Notes: a model not told the origin generated them from the letters alone. Shown: positions 1-8,297, counted from the stretch's first letter. The stretch: DNA of 33,244 nt from an uncultured Bacteroidales bacterium (GCA_905235135.1 CAJOKR010000059.1:1-33244); one strand, 5' to 3'. A program made the numbers and translations.

Positions 1-1
1 A

Positions 2-463
2 GAATTGGAGAAGTTCAAGAAGATTGTCCGCAAAGAGTTTGATGACGATATATCACGCGATCCACAATGCCGTTTCAGCGTGTGTCGCAAAGCGCTGTCG
101 GATTTCAAGAAACTTGCCCCATCGACTGACACGCTGGCAGAGGCGATGGTCTATTATGTGGAACGTGTCTGCGAGTTTTCGTTTTATGCCGGTGACCTGT
201 GGGAGCAGTACTATGATTCGGCTGTCAGCAACTTCCGTTCCATGTTGAAATTCCTTGTAAAGAACAATATGCTGGAAGCGATGATGCCGCGTGTGGTGCA
301 GATAATGGCGTGGTGCTGGCCTTGCGGATACGGTTTCCACGACGAAATCGGAGATTCCTTCTGCGAACTTGTTCCGCCACAATACCACAGCAAGGTTGAC
401 GAGGCGGATGCGTTGGGCGAAGCACAATACCACGCCATACATCCAGACCTCAAACATTGGTAG
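2..463 (+). CDS. DUF6155-like protein, 3' part only
   Basis: The reading frame is open from the first bases of the window and stops with TAG at 461-463. The first possible start codon is a TTG at base 5, but the segment beginning LEKFKKIVRKEF looks internal, so the gene very probably begins outside the window. The visible 153 residues are helical and rich in aromatic residues, with segments such as MVYYVERVCEF and FLVKNN. They recall the C-terminal part of DUF6155 proteins of Bacteroidota, whose function is unknown. This assignment is from memory of the family and is moderate. There is no signal peptide or membrane segment, so the product is probably cytoplasmic. A palindromic element follows 15 bp after the stop, and a terminator lies beyond it. 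Confidence 0.6.
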   Translation, partial: ELEKFKKIVRKEFDDDISRDPQCRFSVCRKALSDFKKLAPSTDTLAEAMVYYVERVCEFSFYAGDLWEQYYDSAVSNFRSMLKFLVKNNMLEAMMPRVVQIMAWCWPCGYGFHDEIGDSFCELVPPQYHSKVDEADALGEAQYHAIHPDLKHW

Positions 464-478
464 ATGTGTACGGAACCC

Positions 479-586
479 CCGTAGAGGGTGTGTCAAAAGT
501 CCAAAAATCGTCATTTTTTGACTCGTAACTATTTGATAATCAAATAGCTTTTTTTGAAAAAGTGACTTATGACACACCCTCTACAA
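479..586. mobile_element. MITE-like palindromic element with TA flanks
   Basis: A segment of about 104 bp is bounded by imperfect inverted repeats of 20 bp. The left arm at 481-500 begins GTAGAGGGTGTGTCA; the right arm at 565-584 ends TGACACACCCTCTAC. One of the 20 positions differs. Inside is a second near-perfect hairpin around 529-547 (CTATTTGAT/ATCAAATAG). No ORF fits inside. If the terminal repeat is read from GAGGGTG, each end is flanked by TA, as expected for a Tc1/mariner or IS630-type target duplication. It could instead simply be a long hairpin of another origin. No transposase of this type is in the window. Confidence 0.55.
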
Positions 587-594
587 TCCCCAAA

Positions 595-632
595 CGGGTG
601 CGATCGACAATCGGTCGCGCCCGGTTTTTTAT
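595..632 (+). terminator. Rho-independent terminator
   Basis: A 13-bp stem (CGGGTGCGATCGA pairing with TCGGTCGCGCCCG, with G-U pairs) closes a loop of three bases and is followed by six T residues. It is a strong intrinsic terminator for the DUF6155-like transcript, although the palindromic element now lies between that gene and this site. Confidence 0.8.
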
Positions 633-854
633 TCCACCATGAAAAACCTCACCGCCGATGCCCGTTCTTCCATCATATATGTACGCATGAACGCAAAATG
701 TTACGTGCCCGAAATTTTCCTCAAAAAAAATTTGTGAGGCAAATTTTCCGTGTTTTCCATACTTATTAACTGGATAATAGACGATTGCTGGTCTCTTTAT
801 TCGCTTTTTCCAGTTATGTATAATTTACGAACTGTAATGAAAGTGAAAAAATTA

Positions 855-862
855 TATCTTTG
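855..862 (+). promoter_or_regulatory. Bacteroidota -7 box (TATCTTTG)
   Basis: TATCTTTG fits the TAnnTTTG -7 consensus of the Bacteroidota primary sigma factor. It lies 77 bp before the four-helix gene, which would give a leader of roughly 70 nt. No convincing -33 TTTG is visible. The rest of the 633-939 spacer holds only weak AT-rich inverted repeats (712-746, and TAACTGG/CCAGTTA at 767-816). Confidence 0.6.
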
Positions 863-939
863 CCATGTTAAAAGAATTGTTGCAAAATAGTCTATTTGAC
901 TGAATACAAATTATTTATAAAATAATAAAACGAAAACCT

Positions 940-1497
940 ATGATGGCAGAAACAGGATTTATCCCGTCTCACGGCAACTACACGGAGTTGCTCTCTTACA
1001 AGAAATCGCTCATCGTCTATTCCGGTACGGTGCTTTTCTGCAGCCGCTTTTTGAACAAGCGCGACCGCACTGTTGACCAGATGGTGCAGGCGGCACGTTC
1101 CGGCAAACAAAACATCATTGAAGGCTCGATGGCATCGGCCACGTCCAAAGAAACCGAAATCAAACTGACCAACGTGGCAAGGGCCAGTCAAGAAGAGCTG
1201 CTGGAAGATTACAAGGACTACATTCGCAACAACCGAGGGGTTATTTGGGAAAAAGACAGCAAAGAGGCCTTGTTCGTCCGACGCTTGGCCTACCGAAAGG
1301 ACGAGTCGTTTGAAACCTACCGCGAGTTCTTGGAAACGCGGGATGGCATCGTCTGCGCCAACATTATGATTTGTCTGGTAAACCAGTGCAACTTTCTCTT
1401 GGACAGGCAAATCAGGCGGTTGGAGCAGGACTTCGTCAAAAATGGCGGGCTGCGCGAGAGGATGAGCCAAGCGAGGAGGAAATATCGGAAGTATTAG
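940..1497 (+). CDS. Four-helix-bundle suffix domain protein
   Basis: The 185-residue protein matches the four-helix-bundle suffix family, related to the proteins encoded in 23S rRNA intervening sequences. Its signature is clear: HGNYTELLSYKKS near residue 10, the RTVDQMVQAARSGKQNI block around 46-62, EGSMASATSKETEIKL just after it, and NVARASQEELLEDY near 85. The last third keeps ANIMICLVNQCNFLLDRQIRRLE. No enzymatic function is established; the fold suggests RNA or protein binding in the cytoplasm. The start is 940 or the adjacent ATG at 943, both downstream of a clear -7 box. No rRNA gene is nearby, so this is not an rRNA insertion. A 9-bp tandem repeat begins 22 bp after the stop. Confidence 0.88.
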   Translation: MMAETGFIPSHGNYTELLSYKKSLIVYSGTVLFCSRFLNKRDRTVDQMVQAARSGKQNIIEGSMASATSKETEIKLTNVARASQEELLEDYKDYIRNNRGVIWEKDSKEALFVRRLAYRKDESFETYREFLETRDGIVCANIMICLVNQCNFLLDRQIRRLEQDFVKNGGLRERMSQARRKYRKY

Positions 1498-1519
1498 GGT
1501 TAAGAGAGGGTGGGTGGCC

Positions 1520-1572
1520 TATAGGCCCTATAAGACGTATAAGACCGATAAGACTGATAGGACTGATAGGCC
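1520..1572. repeat. 9-bp tandem repeat, six copies
   Basis: Six diverged units with an exact 9-bp period and consensus KATARGACY (for example TATAAGACC, GATAAGACT, GATAGGACT). The array lies in the spacer after the four-helix gene. Because nine is a multiple of three it keeps frames open, which creates a spurious proline/isoleucine-rich ORF. The rest of the spacer up to dgkA shows nothing else clear except the dgkA promoter. Confidence 0.8.
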
Positions 1573-1764
1573 AATCAAACGACCACTCACTCTGCAGCGG
1601 CCTTACGGTTCACAAAGGCTGTTGAAATTTTCCGCACCGCCAGCAAAAGAGCCTCACGATGATTTTTCATCACAAGGAAAAAATTTGATTAGAGCTTTTT
1701 AGAAAGATTAAAACTGGATTATAGGCGGCTTTTGGCCGTCCGTTTTTCATGTCCGATTATTTTC

Positions 1765-1772
1765 TATTTTTG
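1765..1772 (+). promoter_or_regulatory. -7 box (TATTTTTG) of dgkA
   Basis: A TAnnTTTG match lies 17 bp before the dgkA ATG, predicting a very short leader of about 10 nt. Confidence 0.6.
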
Positions 1773-1789
1773 CCGCCAAAACAGGGATT

Positions 1790-2167
1790 ATGAAACAGGA
1801 AAAGTTTTCCATTGCCAAGCGGCTGAAAAGCTTCACTTATGCCTTCAACGGGCTGCGGATTCTCTTCAGGGAAGAGCACAACTCCCGAATCCATCTCTTC
1901 ACCACGGTATGCGTGATTGTGGTGGGTGCCCTTTTTCGCATCTCCCTGCTCGAATGGGTGGCCGTCGCCTTTGCCATCGGGATGGTGTTCGCGGGTGAGA
2001 TTTTCAACTCCGCCATCGAAGACCTTTCCGATGTTGTCTGCCCCGAGCGGGATGATCGCATCAAAAAGGTCAAGGATATGTCGGCGGCAGGGGTGCTGGT
2101 GAACGCTATCGCGGCGCTGGCTATCGGGCTGATCATCTTCCTCCCCAAAATCATCGCCCTGTTCTGA
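1790..2167 (+). CDS. dgkA: Diacylglycerol kinase family protein
   Basis: This small integral membrane kinase uses ATP to phosphorylate diacylglycerol or, in some bacteria, undecaprenol, recycling lipid intermediates of envelope synthesis. The 125-residue length is typical. Family residues are present: Glu29 in FREEH, the block EIFNSAIEDLSD at 70-81 with Glu70, Asn73 and Glu77, and KDMSAAGVL at 96-103. Three hydrophobic segments at about 36-52, 55-69 and 98-120 agree with the trimeric membrane enzyme. ATG at 1790 follows a good -7 box. It is followed by its own spacer and the ctpA promoter, so the two genes seem to be separate units. The exact lipid substrate cannot be told from sequence. Confidence 0.93.
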   Translation: MKQEKFSIAKRLKSFTYAFNGLRILFREEHNSRIHLFTTVCVIVVGALFRISLLEWVAVAFAIGMVFAGEIFNSAIEDLSDVVCPERDDRIKKVKDMSAAGVLVNAIAALAIGLIIFLPKIIALF

Positions 2168-2209
2168 CGGAGACTATTTCCCTGTAATAATATGTATTCG
2201 TTTTTTGTG

Positions 2210-2217
2210 TACTTTTG
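2210..2217 (+). promoter_or_regulatory. -7 box (TACTTTTG) of ctpA
   Basis: TAnnTTTG match about 105 bp before the protease start. The hairpin at 2226-2281 would therefore lie in the 5' leader of the mRNA. Confidence 0.55.
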
Positions 2218-2225
2218 CCGCGTCT

Positions 2226-2281
2226 TAGGAGCTGCGGCATTCCTGCCGCAAAAAAAGTCGCCAGGAATGGCGATGCTCCTA
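2226..2281. repeat. REP-like inverted repeat in the ctpA leader
   Basis: Two arms of about 25 bp, imperfectly complementary (left begins TAGGAGCTGCGGCATTCCTG, right ends GATGCTCCTA), surround a run of seven A. The mismatched positions look like drift between formerly identical arms, as in bacterial REP elements. It sits between the promoter and the start codon. No second copy of this family is in the window. Confidence 0.7.
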
Positions 2282-2318
2282 CAATGGCAATGTTATTAGA
2301 AGCCTTTAAGATTTGAAG

Positions 2319-3911
2319 ATGATGAATGAGAATAGACGTAGCGGTTGCCTTCTGTTTTTGTGGATTCTGGTCGCGTTTCTGGCCGGATTCTCCCTCGCGC
2401 TGCATATCAACCCGAACAAGCTGAGCAAGCGGGGCAACGAGCAGCTCAACAAAATGAGCGAAGTGATGGGGTACATCGACCGATACTACGTCGATTCTGT
2501 CAACGTGGACTCGATTTACGGGTTAGCTATCAACGCGATGTTGCAAGGGCTGGATCCGCATTCCACCTATTCCACCGCCGAGGACAACAAAACGATGATG
2601 GAGACGCTGGAAGGCTCGTTCGAGGGCATCGGCATCCAATTTAACATCATGAACGACACGCTGATGGTCGTTTCCGTGATTTCTGGCGGCCCGTCGGAGA
2701 AAGCTGGGCTGATGGCGGGCGACCGCATGATTGAAGTCGATGGGAAATCCATCATCGGAATCAAGAACGAGCAGGCTTTCAAACTGTTACGGGGCAAGAA
2801 GGGCTCCAAGGTGAAAGTCGGCATCTTGCGACCTGGGTTCAAGGAAAAATATACCTACGAAATCACTCGCGGCGTGATTCCAACCTACACGGTGGATGTG
2901 GCCTACATGATGGACGCGAAAATCGGCTATATCAAGCTCAATGAGTTTGGCAGCACTACCGCAAAAGAGTTCAACGATGCCATCCTGAAGCTGAAACGGC
3001 AGGGCATGACCTCCCTGATTGTCGATCTGCGCTCCAATACCGGCGGATTTTTGGATGCCGCCATCAGTGTCTGCGACGAATTCCTTCCCAAGAACCGAGA
3101 AATCGTCTCTATTGAAGGTTCCAAAGTGCGTCCCGAGGTGATTTACGCCTCGAAGAAGGGCGATTTTGAGGAAGGCAAGGTGGTGATACTGATTGATGAC
3201 TTCAGTGCTTCGGCAAGCGAGATTGTGGCCGGAGCTATCCAAGATAACGATCGCGGTATCATCGTGGGTCGTCGCTCGTTCGGTAAGGGCTTGGTGCAAC
3301 GGCAGTTCGATCTTTCCGACCAATCCTCCATCCGGCTGACCACCTCGCGCTACCACACCCCCAGCGGACGCTGCATCCAGCGCGAATATACCCACGGCAC
3401 GGATGCCTACTACGAAGACCTCTACAAACGGCTGCTCAACGGCGAGATGGAGAGTGCCGACAGCATCCATCTCGATTCCACGAAGGTGTATCACACGCTG
3501 AAAGGTCGCACGGTCTATGGCGGCGGTGGCATTATGCCCGACTATTTTGTGCCGATTGATCGTGGTGAGGATATGGATGCCTATTACGACATCGCCAACA
3601 CCTCGGCACTCATCCAATATGCCTTCCATTACGCCAATGACCACAAAGCTGAGTTGAAGAAGCAGTTCCCGGATGCCAAATCCTACGTTTCGGGAATGAC
3701 CGTCACGGACGCGATGCTGCAGCAGCTAGTCCAGTATTACGAAAAGCACAACAACAAGAAAGTTTCGAATATGACCGCCAACTCCTCCAAGGAGCTGAAA
3801 GCCTGGCTGAAAGCGCTCATCGGACGCAACTTATACGGCGACGAGGCCTTCTATCCGGTCATCAATAAGACGGATAAGGTGATTTTGAAGGCGAGAGAGG
3901 TGATTAATTAG
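2319..3911 (+). CDS. ctpA: S41 family C-terminal processing peptidase
   Basis: A membrane-anchored serine protease of the CtpA/Prc family that trims or degrades periplasmic proteins from exposed C-termini. From the ATG at 2319 it has 530 residues: a positively charged N-terminus and a hydrophobic anchor at about 10-28, an N-terminal helical domain to about 90, a PDZ domain at about 100-185 containing GGPSEKAGLMAGDRMIEVDG, and the S41 catalytic domain at about 195-375. The catalytic pair is visible: Ser298 in DFSASASEIVAGA and Lys323 in SFGKGLVQ, 25 residues apart as in the family. A TTG lies two codons upstream, but ATG 2319 (or 2322) is preferred. The stop codon TAG opens a short run of 7-bp repeats. 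The neighbouring aro gene is convergent, with its stop 31 bp away. Confidence 0.93.
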   Translation: MMNENRRSGCLLFLWILVAFLAGFSLALHINPNKLSKRGNEQLNKMSEVMGYIDRYYVDSVNVDSIYGLAINAMLQGLDPHSTYSTAEDNKTMMETLEGSFEGIGIQFNIMNDTLMVVSVISGGPSEKAGLMAGDRMIEVDGKSIIGIKNEQAFKLLRGKKGSKVKVGILRPGFKEKYTYEITRGVIPTYTVDVAYMMDAKIGYIKLNEFGSTTAKEFNDAILKLKRQGMTSLIVDLRSNTGGFLDAAISVCDEFLPKNREIVSIEGSKVRPEVIYASKKGDFEEGKVVILIDDFSASASEIVAGAIQDNDRGIIVGRRSFGKGLVQRQFDLSDQSSIRLTTSRYHTPSGRCIQREYTHGTDAYYEDLYKRLLNGEMESADSIHLDSTKVYHTLKGRTVYGGGGIMPDYFVPIDRGEDMDAYYDIANTSALIQYAFHYANDHKAELKKQFPDAKSYVSGMTVTDAMLQQLVQYYEKHNNKKVSNMTANSSKELKAWLKALIGRNLYGDEAFYPVINKTDKVILKAREVIN

Positions 3912-3943
3912 GTCGTAGGCAGTAGGCAAAAGCCGTAGGGAGT
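3909..3943. repeat. Short heptamer run starting at the ctpA stop codon
   Basis: The stop TAG begins TAGGTCG, followed in exact 7-bp register by TAGGCAG and TAGGCAA, then by decayed units up to the stop codon of the convergent aro gene. It fills the whole 31-bp spacer. The TAGGCA core also appears in the array after porV. Confidence 0.6.
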
Positions 3944-4962
3944 TACTGTTGGCGTTTGATGGATGTCTGGTGCAGCAGTTCTAAAAATTTGTCTATAAAT
4001 TCCTGGTAGGCAGAGTCTTCTGGATGCTTCAGGTATCGTTTCACCACTTGCTGCCACTGTTGAGGTTGCACTACGGCGATATGGTTCTTCCGTTTGATGT
4101 CTGCAATCTCATCCGAAATCAGCATTCGTTGGTAGAGAAGCTCACTGAGCTGATTGTCAATGTTTTCCAATTTTGCCCGCTGTTTGACGAGGGAGAGGTC
4201 GGGGGTGTCGTTGCGCAAATCCAGACCGGTAATCATCTCCGCCCATTGCATAGGAGTCATCTGCTGTTCCGCGTCCGACAATGCCTGTTGAGGTGTGCAG
4301 TGGCATTCCGTCATCAACCCGTCAAAGCCGTAGTTCATCGCGATTTGCGCCACCTCAGGAATCCAGCGTACCTGTCCGCATAGGTGCGACGGGTCGCAAA
4401 GGATGGGCAGTTCAGGCATCCGCACTTTCAGATCGATGGGAATCTGCCACACGGGCGCATTGCGATAGACGTTCTCCTGCGCATCGGGAAAACCTCTATG
4501 GACGGCCATCACCTGCCGCGCATCCGCTTTCAAAAACCGCTCGATATTGCCTATCCAGAGCTTCAGGTCGGGGATAACCGGGTTTTTGACGATGACGGTG
4601 AACCCGGAATGGCGCACCGCATCGGCAATCTGCTGGACCTCCGTGGGGTTTACGGCCGTTCGGGCACCTACCCATACCGTATGGATGTCGTGTTTCGCAC
4701 ACAGTTCCACCTGCCGGGCATTCATCACCTCCACACAGACGGGCACCTGCCACGTTTCCTGCACCTCTTCCAGCCAGGGCAGCGCATTCTCCCCCGCACC
4801 TGTGAAACTGTCAGGGGTGCTGCGAACTTTCCAAGCTCCCGCCCGGTAATAATCCAGCTTGATGGAGGCAAGTCGCGACTGTTCAACGAGTTGTCTCGCT
4901 GTTTCTAACACTTGCTCCCGTGTCTCTGCCGCACATGGCCCCGCAATCCAAATCCGTTTCAT
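3943..4962 (-). CDS. Bifunctional DAHP synthase / chorismate mutase (type II)
   Basis: The 339-residue fusion combines the first step of the shikimate pathway (phosphoenolpyruvate plus erythrose 4-phosphate to DAHP) with chorismate mutase, which sends chorismate to prephenate for Phe and Tyr. Residues 1-250 are a type I-beta DAHP synthase barrel: AGPCAAE at 7-13, YRAGAWKVRSTPDSFTG at 39-55, and DPSH at 190-193. Residues 258-339 are an AroQ-type helical mutase domain (IDNQLSELLYQRMLISDEIA, then KRKNH). The fusion is well known in Bacteroidota and probably gives allosteric control by prephenate. Its ATG overlaps the TAA of the preceding gene by one base (TAATG), so translation is probably coupled to that large exported protein of unrelated type. 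Confidence 0.93.
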   Translation of the reverse strand: MKRIWIAGPCAAETREQVLETARQLVEQSRLASIKLDYYRAGAWKVRSTPDSFTGAGENALPWLEEVQETWQVPVCVEVMNARQVELCAKHDIHTVWVGARTAVNPTEVQQIADAVRHSGFTVIVKNPVIPDLKLWIGNIERFLKADARQVMAVHRGFPDAQENVYRNAPVWQIPIDLKVRMPELPILCDPSHLCGQVRWIPEVAQIAMNYGFDGLMTECHCTPQQALSDAEQQMTPMQWAEMITGLDLRNDTPDLSLVKQRAKLENIDNQLSELLYQRMLISDEIADIKRKNHIAVVQPQQWQQVVKRYLKHPEDSAYQEFIDKFLELLHQTSIKRQQ

Positions 4963-7900
4963 TATTCTTCCTCCGTTTCGGGTTCTTCCTCAATGTCAGT
5001 GAAGTAGTTCTTCACAAACTTGTTCTTCAAACTCCTGTTACCCAGCTTGTAAGAGAACGACGGCAGTCCCTTGGCCTTGTCGGGCTCTTGGAAGCGGTTC
5101 TTCGGTTTTACGCTGGTGATAGCATCGTTAAATGCCTTGTCGGACGAGAACGCCGAAACCGCATTGTTGTCGAACTGGAAGTAGTAGAACTGGCTGTCGA
5201 ATTCGAAATAGAGATACAGCCGGTTTCTGGAACCGCGTTTCTCAATCACGATACGTCCGGGCACTGTTTTATAGACCTGTTTCGCACCGCAAACAATCAA
5301 TGGCAGAGAGGTTTGCGACTTGAAGGTGGAATGTTCCTTGTCCCACTCGAAGTCAATGTTAGAGAAAAGGAACTTCACCTGCAGGGCATCGGGCAGACGG
5401 CGGTTCTGACCCATCGCTGTACTGCGCACATAGCGGTCGTATTCAGCTTTCCCAAGGATGTTGTACAGGGCCAGATCGAAAGCCTCATCGCCCGAAACAT
5501 CCACAAAATCCAACGATGCTTTCTCTAACGCCTTGTTCATCAAGTCCATAGATTTATCGTTGAAGAAGAAATCGATGGAGGTGGTAAGGTGCATTTCGGC
5601 AGAATCGGCCATCATGAAGTTGACAATCGTACCGTTTGTGACAAAATCAACACGGCCGAGTTTCGCGCCCATATCGATGGTGCCGCTACCGTGTGCCTCG
5701 CAATTGTTGGTGTTGAGGATGATGATATTGCCGGGCACCGATGGATCCATCAGCTTTTCCTTGGAGGCAGCCTTGAACTCGCGGGTTTCCTTGTCGTAAG
5801 TGATGTAACCAAATACGTTGATGTATTCCGCATCGTTAAATTCGTCCTTTGCCACGCCGAACGCGGTGTAAATACGTCCGGTCTTGTTGCTGGAGGCAAT
5901 GGCCACCACCACTTTTCGCTCGTCCATATCCTTGGTGCGGTCGTGAACCTGAATCATGATGTTGTTGGGGTCAACTTGTTGCAGGATTTTCATACGGGCG
6001 TGCTTGAGGGTGTCGCAGCCGTGAATGATTTCCACCCCGCCGAAGTAGGACAGGAACGGGTTGGTGCTGTGCAGTTCGGCACGACCGTCAAAGGCGAACT
6101 GGTCGCTGAAATGGAAGTCCTTCTCCAACGGGATTTTCGCCTCGCCGAAGGTCTCCTTCATGAAATAGACGGTGTCGAAATAGATGGTCTGCACACGTTC
6201 TTCCGCGTCAATATAGTCGTAATAACCATTGGCATAGAACCTTGTGGCGCTTTGCACGCGGGTGGTGCAGTTGTAAAGTTCGTGGTATTTGTTCTCGCGC
6301 CCGGCGAGGATCCGTGATTTCTCCAGAACATCCATCGCCGCCTTCTTGCGAATGGTCACGTCTCCATGCAGGGGCGTGATGGCCGCATCCCCGACGTTGA
6401 TATAACGCACCCCGTGGGCGGTGATGATGTTCTTGGCGAAATCAAACTCAGCATTCACGGCGGTGAATTGGTAATTGACCTCCGGCACCACGGCATACAG
6501 CTCATTGCCAGTACTTTGCATATCCACCAGCTCCTTGATGGGCGTGTTGTCGATGTCGGTGTTCTTGTACGGGTCGTCCCACTTGAACCGCAGCATGGTG
6601 GAGTCGATAGGATCCCATTCGAACTCGGAGGACTTGGCTTTGACCTCGTTTTGCACGAAATAGACCACAGAAGCTTCACCATTGGCTAAGAAATGTCCTT
6701 TTCGGGTCTTGAAGTCGATGTGGGAGTTGTAGTTGTCGGTGGAAAAAGCCACATCTTTCCCGCCGCTGATGTCATATATCCGCAGGTCGGCAGTGTCAGC
6801 CAGAATCTCGTGATGTTTGAACTGGAACAGCCGCGAGGAGATGTCAGCGCGGTTAAATTTCACGATACCAGTGCCGTACATGCCGTGTGGGGTAATCTTG
6901 GAATTGCCGGTCAAAGTGGCCTCGGTGAAGAGGTCCATCGGATTCTCCAAGGTGTGTATAAACATCTGATCCTGATAGGGCTCCCAGTGCAGGTAAGCCT
7001 CTTCAACCGATGCCGGTGGGAATTCCGTGCCCGCCATCTGCTCATCCACGATGTGACGATTGGCCGATCCGTTTGTGGAATCGATGTAGAAGACCAAACT
7101 GTCGGAAAGGGTGTGCGAGGTGATGTAGTCGATGGTGCCCTTGCCGCGCAGACCTCTGTTGCTCAAACTGATACGGCCTTGATAGCCGCCACGGGTGCCA
7201 TACATCGGCAGTCCGGCGGTGTTGTGCACGAAACCCAACGAGAAGTCGGATTGTACCTTCAAAGGCTCGGCAATGTCGGGGAAAATTCCGCCGGATATCA
7301 GCGCGCCGGAGAACTTCATGGAATCGATAACAAAGTTGTCCAAATTCACGATACGGAACTGGTTGACAGCGTAATAGAATTTGTTCCGGTCGTAAACCCC
7401 GCCCAAGACGTAGGGCTGGTCGTAGAAGACCTTGCCGCCCTTGCGCGCTTCGAAGATGGGATAATCGGGATAGTCGGTCATGCCGCATTTGTTGCCCGGC
7501 ATATCGATGTAGAGCACACCGGAAAGCTCCTCAATCTGGCTGCGGACGCGCTGCAGTTTGTAGTCGCCGTACATATCCATCGGGCCGTTTTTGTCCTCCA
7601 CGTACATGATCAGCGTGTCGATGATGTCCATATCGATGAGGAAACGGTCGTAGTCGAAGGCACAGTTATGGGTCACGAAATCGAACAGACCGCCGATTAC
7701 GCGGCCCGAAAAGACCATGTTGCGGTTCTTCTTCACTGTGACTATCTCGTCCATGGGATAGACGTTGACGATTTGCGGGTCGCTGAGCACGAAGAATTCG
7801 CAGCCGGTGATTTTCAGGTCGTTGGTGGCCAAATCGAGGGAAGCGTAGTGCGTTTTCGATTGCAGCTTGATGTAGTCGTAGTCTTTCCTTTTGACCTGAT

Positions 7901-8297
7901 TGTTAAGGTATTGCGCAATCTTACTACGGTAGTGGATGCGGTTGTTGTTAATGTCATATTCGATAAAACCGCGGGCCGCAAAGTCAATCATCATCGCCTT
8001 GATATCCAAAGGCGGTTTGTTGAACCAGCGGATGACATCTTCAATTGTAAGATCTTCATATTCAGCACTGTTGAAGAGTTGCCAGAGGGTGTAGAGCGGG
8101 TTCTGTGTGTTAAAACCGGCAATTTCGTGCATCACCGATTCTTCGTAGTAGTTTTGTGACTCGAAGTAGGCTTCCTGAACGCTGGTATTGCCCACAATCG
8201 GCTTAAGCTCAATGCGTTTCTCGGTGGTTACCCATTGCACGGATTCCACATACATATCGAGTTTATGGTAGGAGTCGAAGAAGGGGGAACGGCCCAC
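4962..8297 (-). CDS. Large exported protein of unknown function, C-terminal piece after frameshift
   Basis: I do not recognise this protein. The frame is open upstream of the GTG at 8297 to at least 8411, where it joins the N-terminal piece through a frameshift, so the GTG is not a real start. The 1111 residues visible lack membrane segments and consist of many alternating hydrophobic/polar stretches with repeated Gly and Asp turns, suggesting a long beta-rich periplasmic or outer-membrane-associated protein. A helical stretch near residues 85-115 (LTIEDVIRWFNKPPLDIKAM) looks like a small winged-helix-like unit. The C-terminus is acidic and rich in Glu. There is no T9SS C-terminal domain. The stop overlaps the aro start by one base. 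Similar proteins of about 1500 residues probably exist in Bacteroidales, but I cannot name a family. Confidence 0.7.
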   Translation of the reverse strand: MGRSPFFDSYHKLDMYVESVQWVTTEKRIELKPIVGNTSVQEAYFESQNYYEESVMHEIAGFNTQNPLYTLWQLFNSAEYEDLTIEDVIRWFNKPPLDIKAMMIDFAARGFIEYDINNNRIHYRSKIAQYLNNQVKRKDYDYIKLQSKTHYASLDLATNDLKITGCEFFVLSDPQIVNVYPMDEIVTVKKNRNMVFSGRVIGGLFDFVTHNCAFDYDRFLIDMDIIDTLIMYVEDKNGPMDMYGDYKLQRVRSQIEELSGVLYIDMPGNKCGMTDYPDYPIFEARKGGKVFYDQPYVLGGVYDRNKFYYAVNQFRIVNLDNFVIDSMKFSGALISGGIFPDIAEPLKVQSDFSLGFVHNTAGLPMYGTRGGYQGRISLSNRGLRGKGTIDYITSHTLSDSLVFYIDSTNGSANRHIVDEQMAGTEFPPASVEEAYLHWEPYQDQMFIHTLENPMDLFTEATLTGNSKITPHGMYGTGIVKFNRADISSRLFQFKHHEILADTADLRIYDISGGKDVAFSTDNYNSHIDFKTRKGHFLANGEASVVYFVQNEVKAKSSEFEWDPIDSTMLRFKWDDPYKNTDIDNTPIKELVDMQSTGNELYAVVPEVNYQFTAVNAEFDFAKNIITAHGVRYINVGDAAITPLHGDVTIRKKAAMDVLEKSRILAGRENKYHELYNCTTRVQSATRFYANGYYDYIDAEERVQTIYFDTVYFMKETFGEAKIPLEKDFHFSDQFAFDGRAELHSTNPFLSYFGGVEIIHGCDTLKHARMKILQQVDPNNIMIQVHDRTKDMDERKVVVAIASSNKTGRIYTAFGVAKDEFNDAEYINVFGYITYDKETREFKAASKEKLMDPSVPGNIIILNTNNCEAHGSGTIDMGAKLGRVDFVTNGTIVNFMMADSAEMHLTTSIDFFFNDKSMDLMNKALEKASLDFVDVSGDEAFDLALYNILGKAEYDRYVRSTAMGQNRRLPDALQVKFLFSNIDFEWDKEHSTFKSQTSLPLIVCGAKQVYKTVPGRIVIEKRGSRNRLYLYFEFDSQFYYFQFDNNAVSAFSSDKAFNDAITSVKPKNRFQEPDKAKGLPSFSYKLGNRSLKNKFVKNYFTDIEEEPETEEE

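Noticed and set aside
712-816. Inverted repeats in the spacer before the four-helix gene as an operator or riboswitch
   Set aside because: They are short and AT-rich, lie upstream of the predicted transcription start and match no class I know.
940-1497. rRNA intervening-sequence ORF within a 23S gene
   Set aside because: No rRNA sequence flanks it; the gene has its own promoter box and carries the free-standing suffix-type domain.
1371-1625. Plus-strand ORF with a repeated proline/isoleucine tail
   Set aside because: It starts inside the four-helix gene and its tail is only the 9-bp tandem repeat read through in an open frame.
6693-8159. Long plus-strand ORF of 488 codons inside the large exported protein gene
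   Set aside because: It is antisense to a better supported frame, has the valine/glycine/histidine-rich look of a complementary-strand shadow, and shows no domain. The same applies to antisense ORFs at 2787-3644, 12413-13417, 16367-17155, 22338-23357 and 24734-25747.
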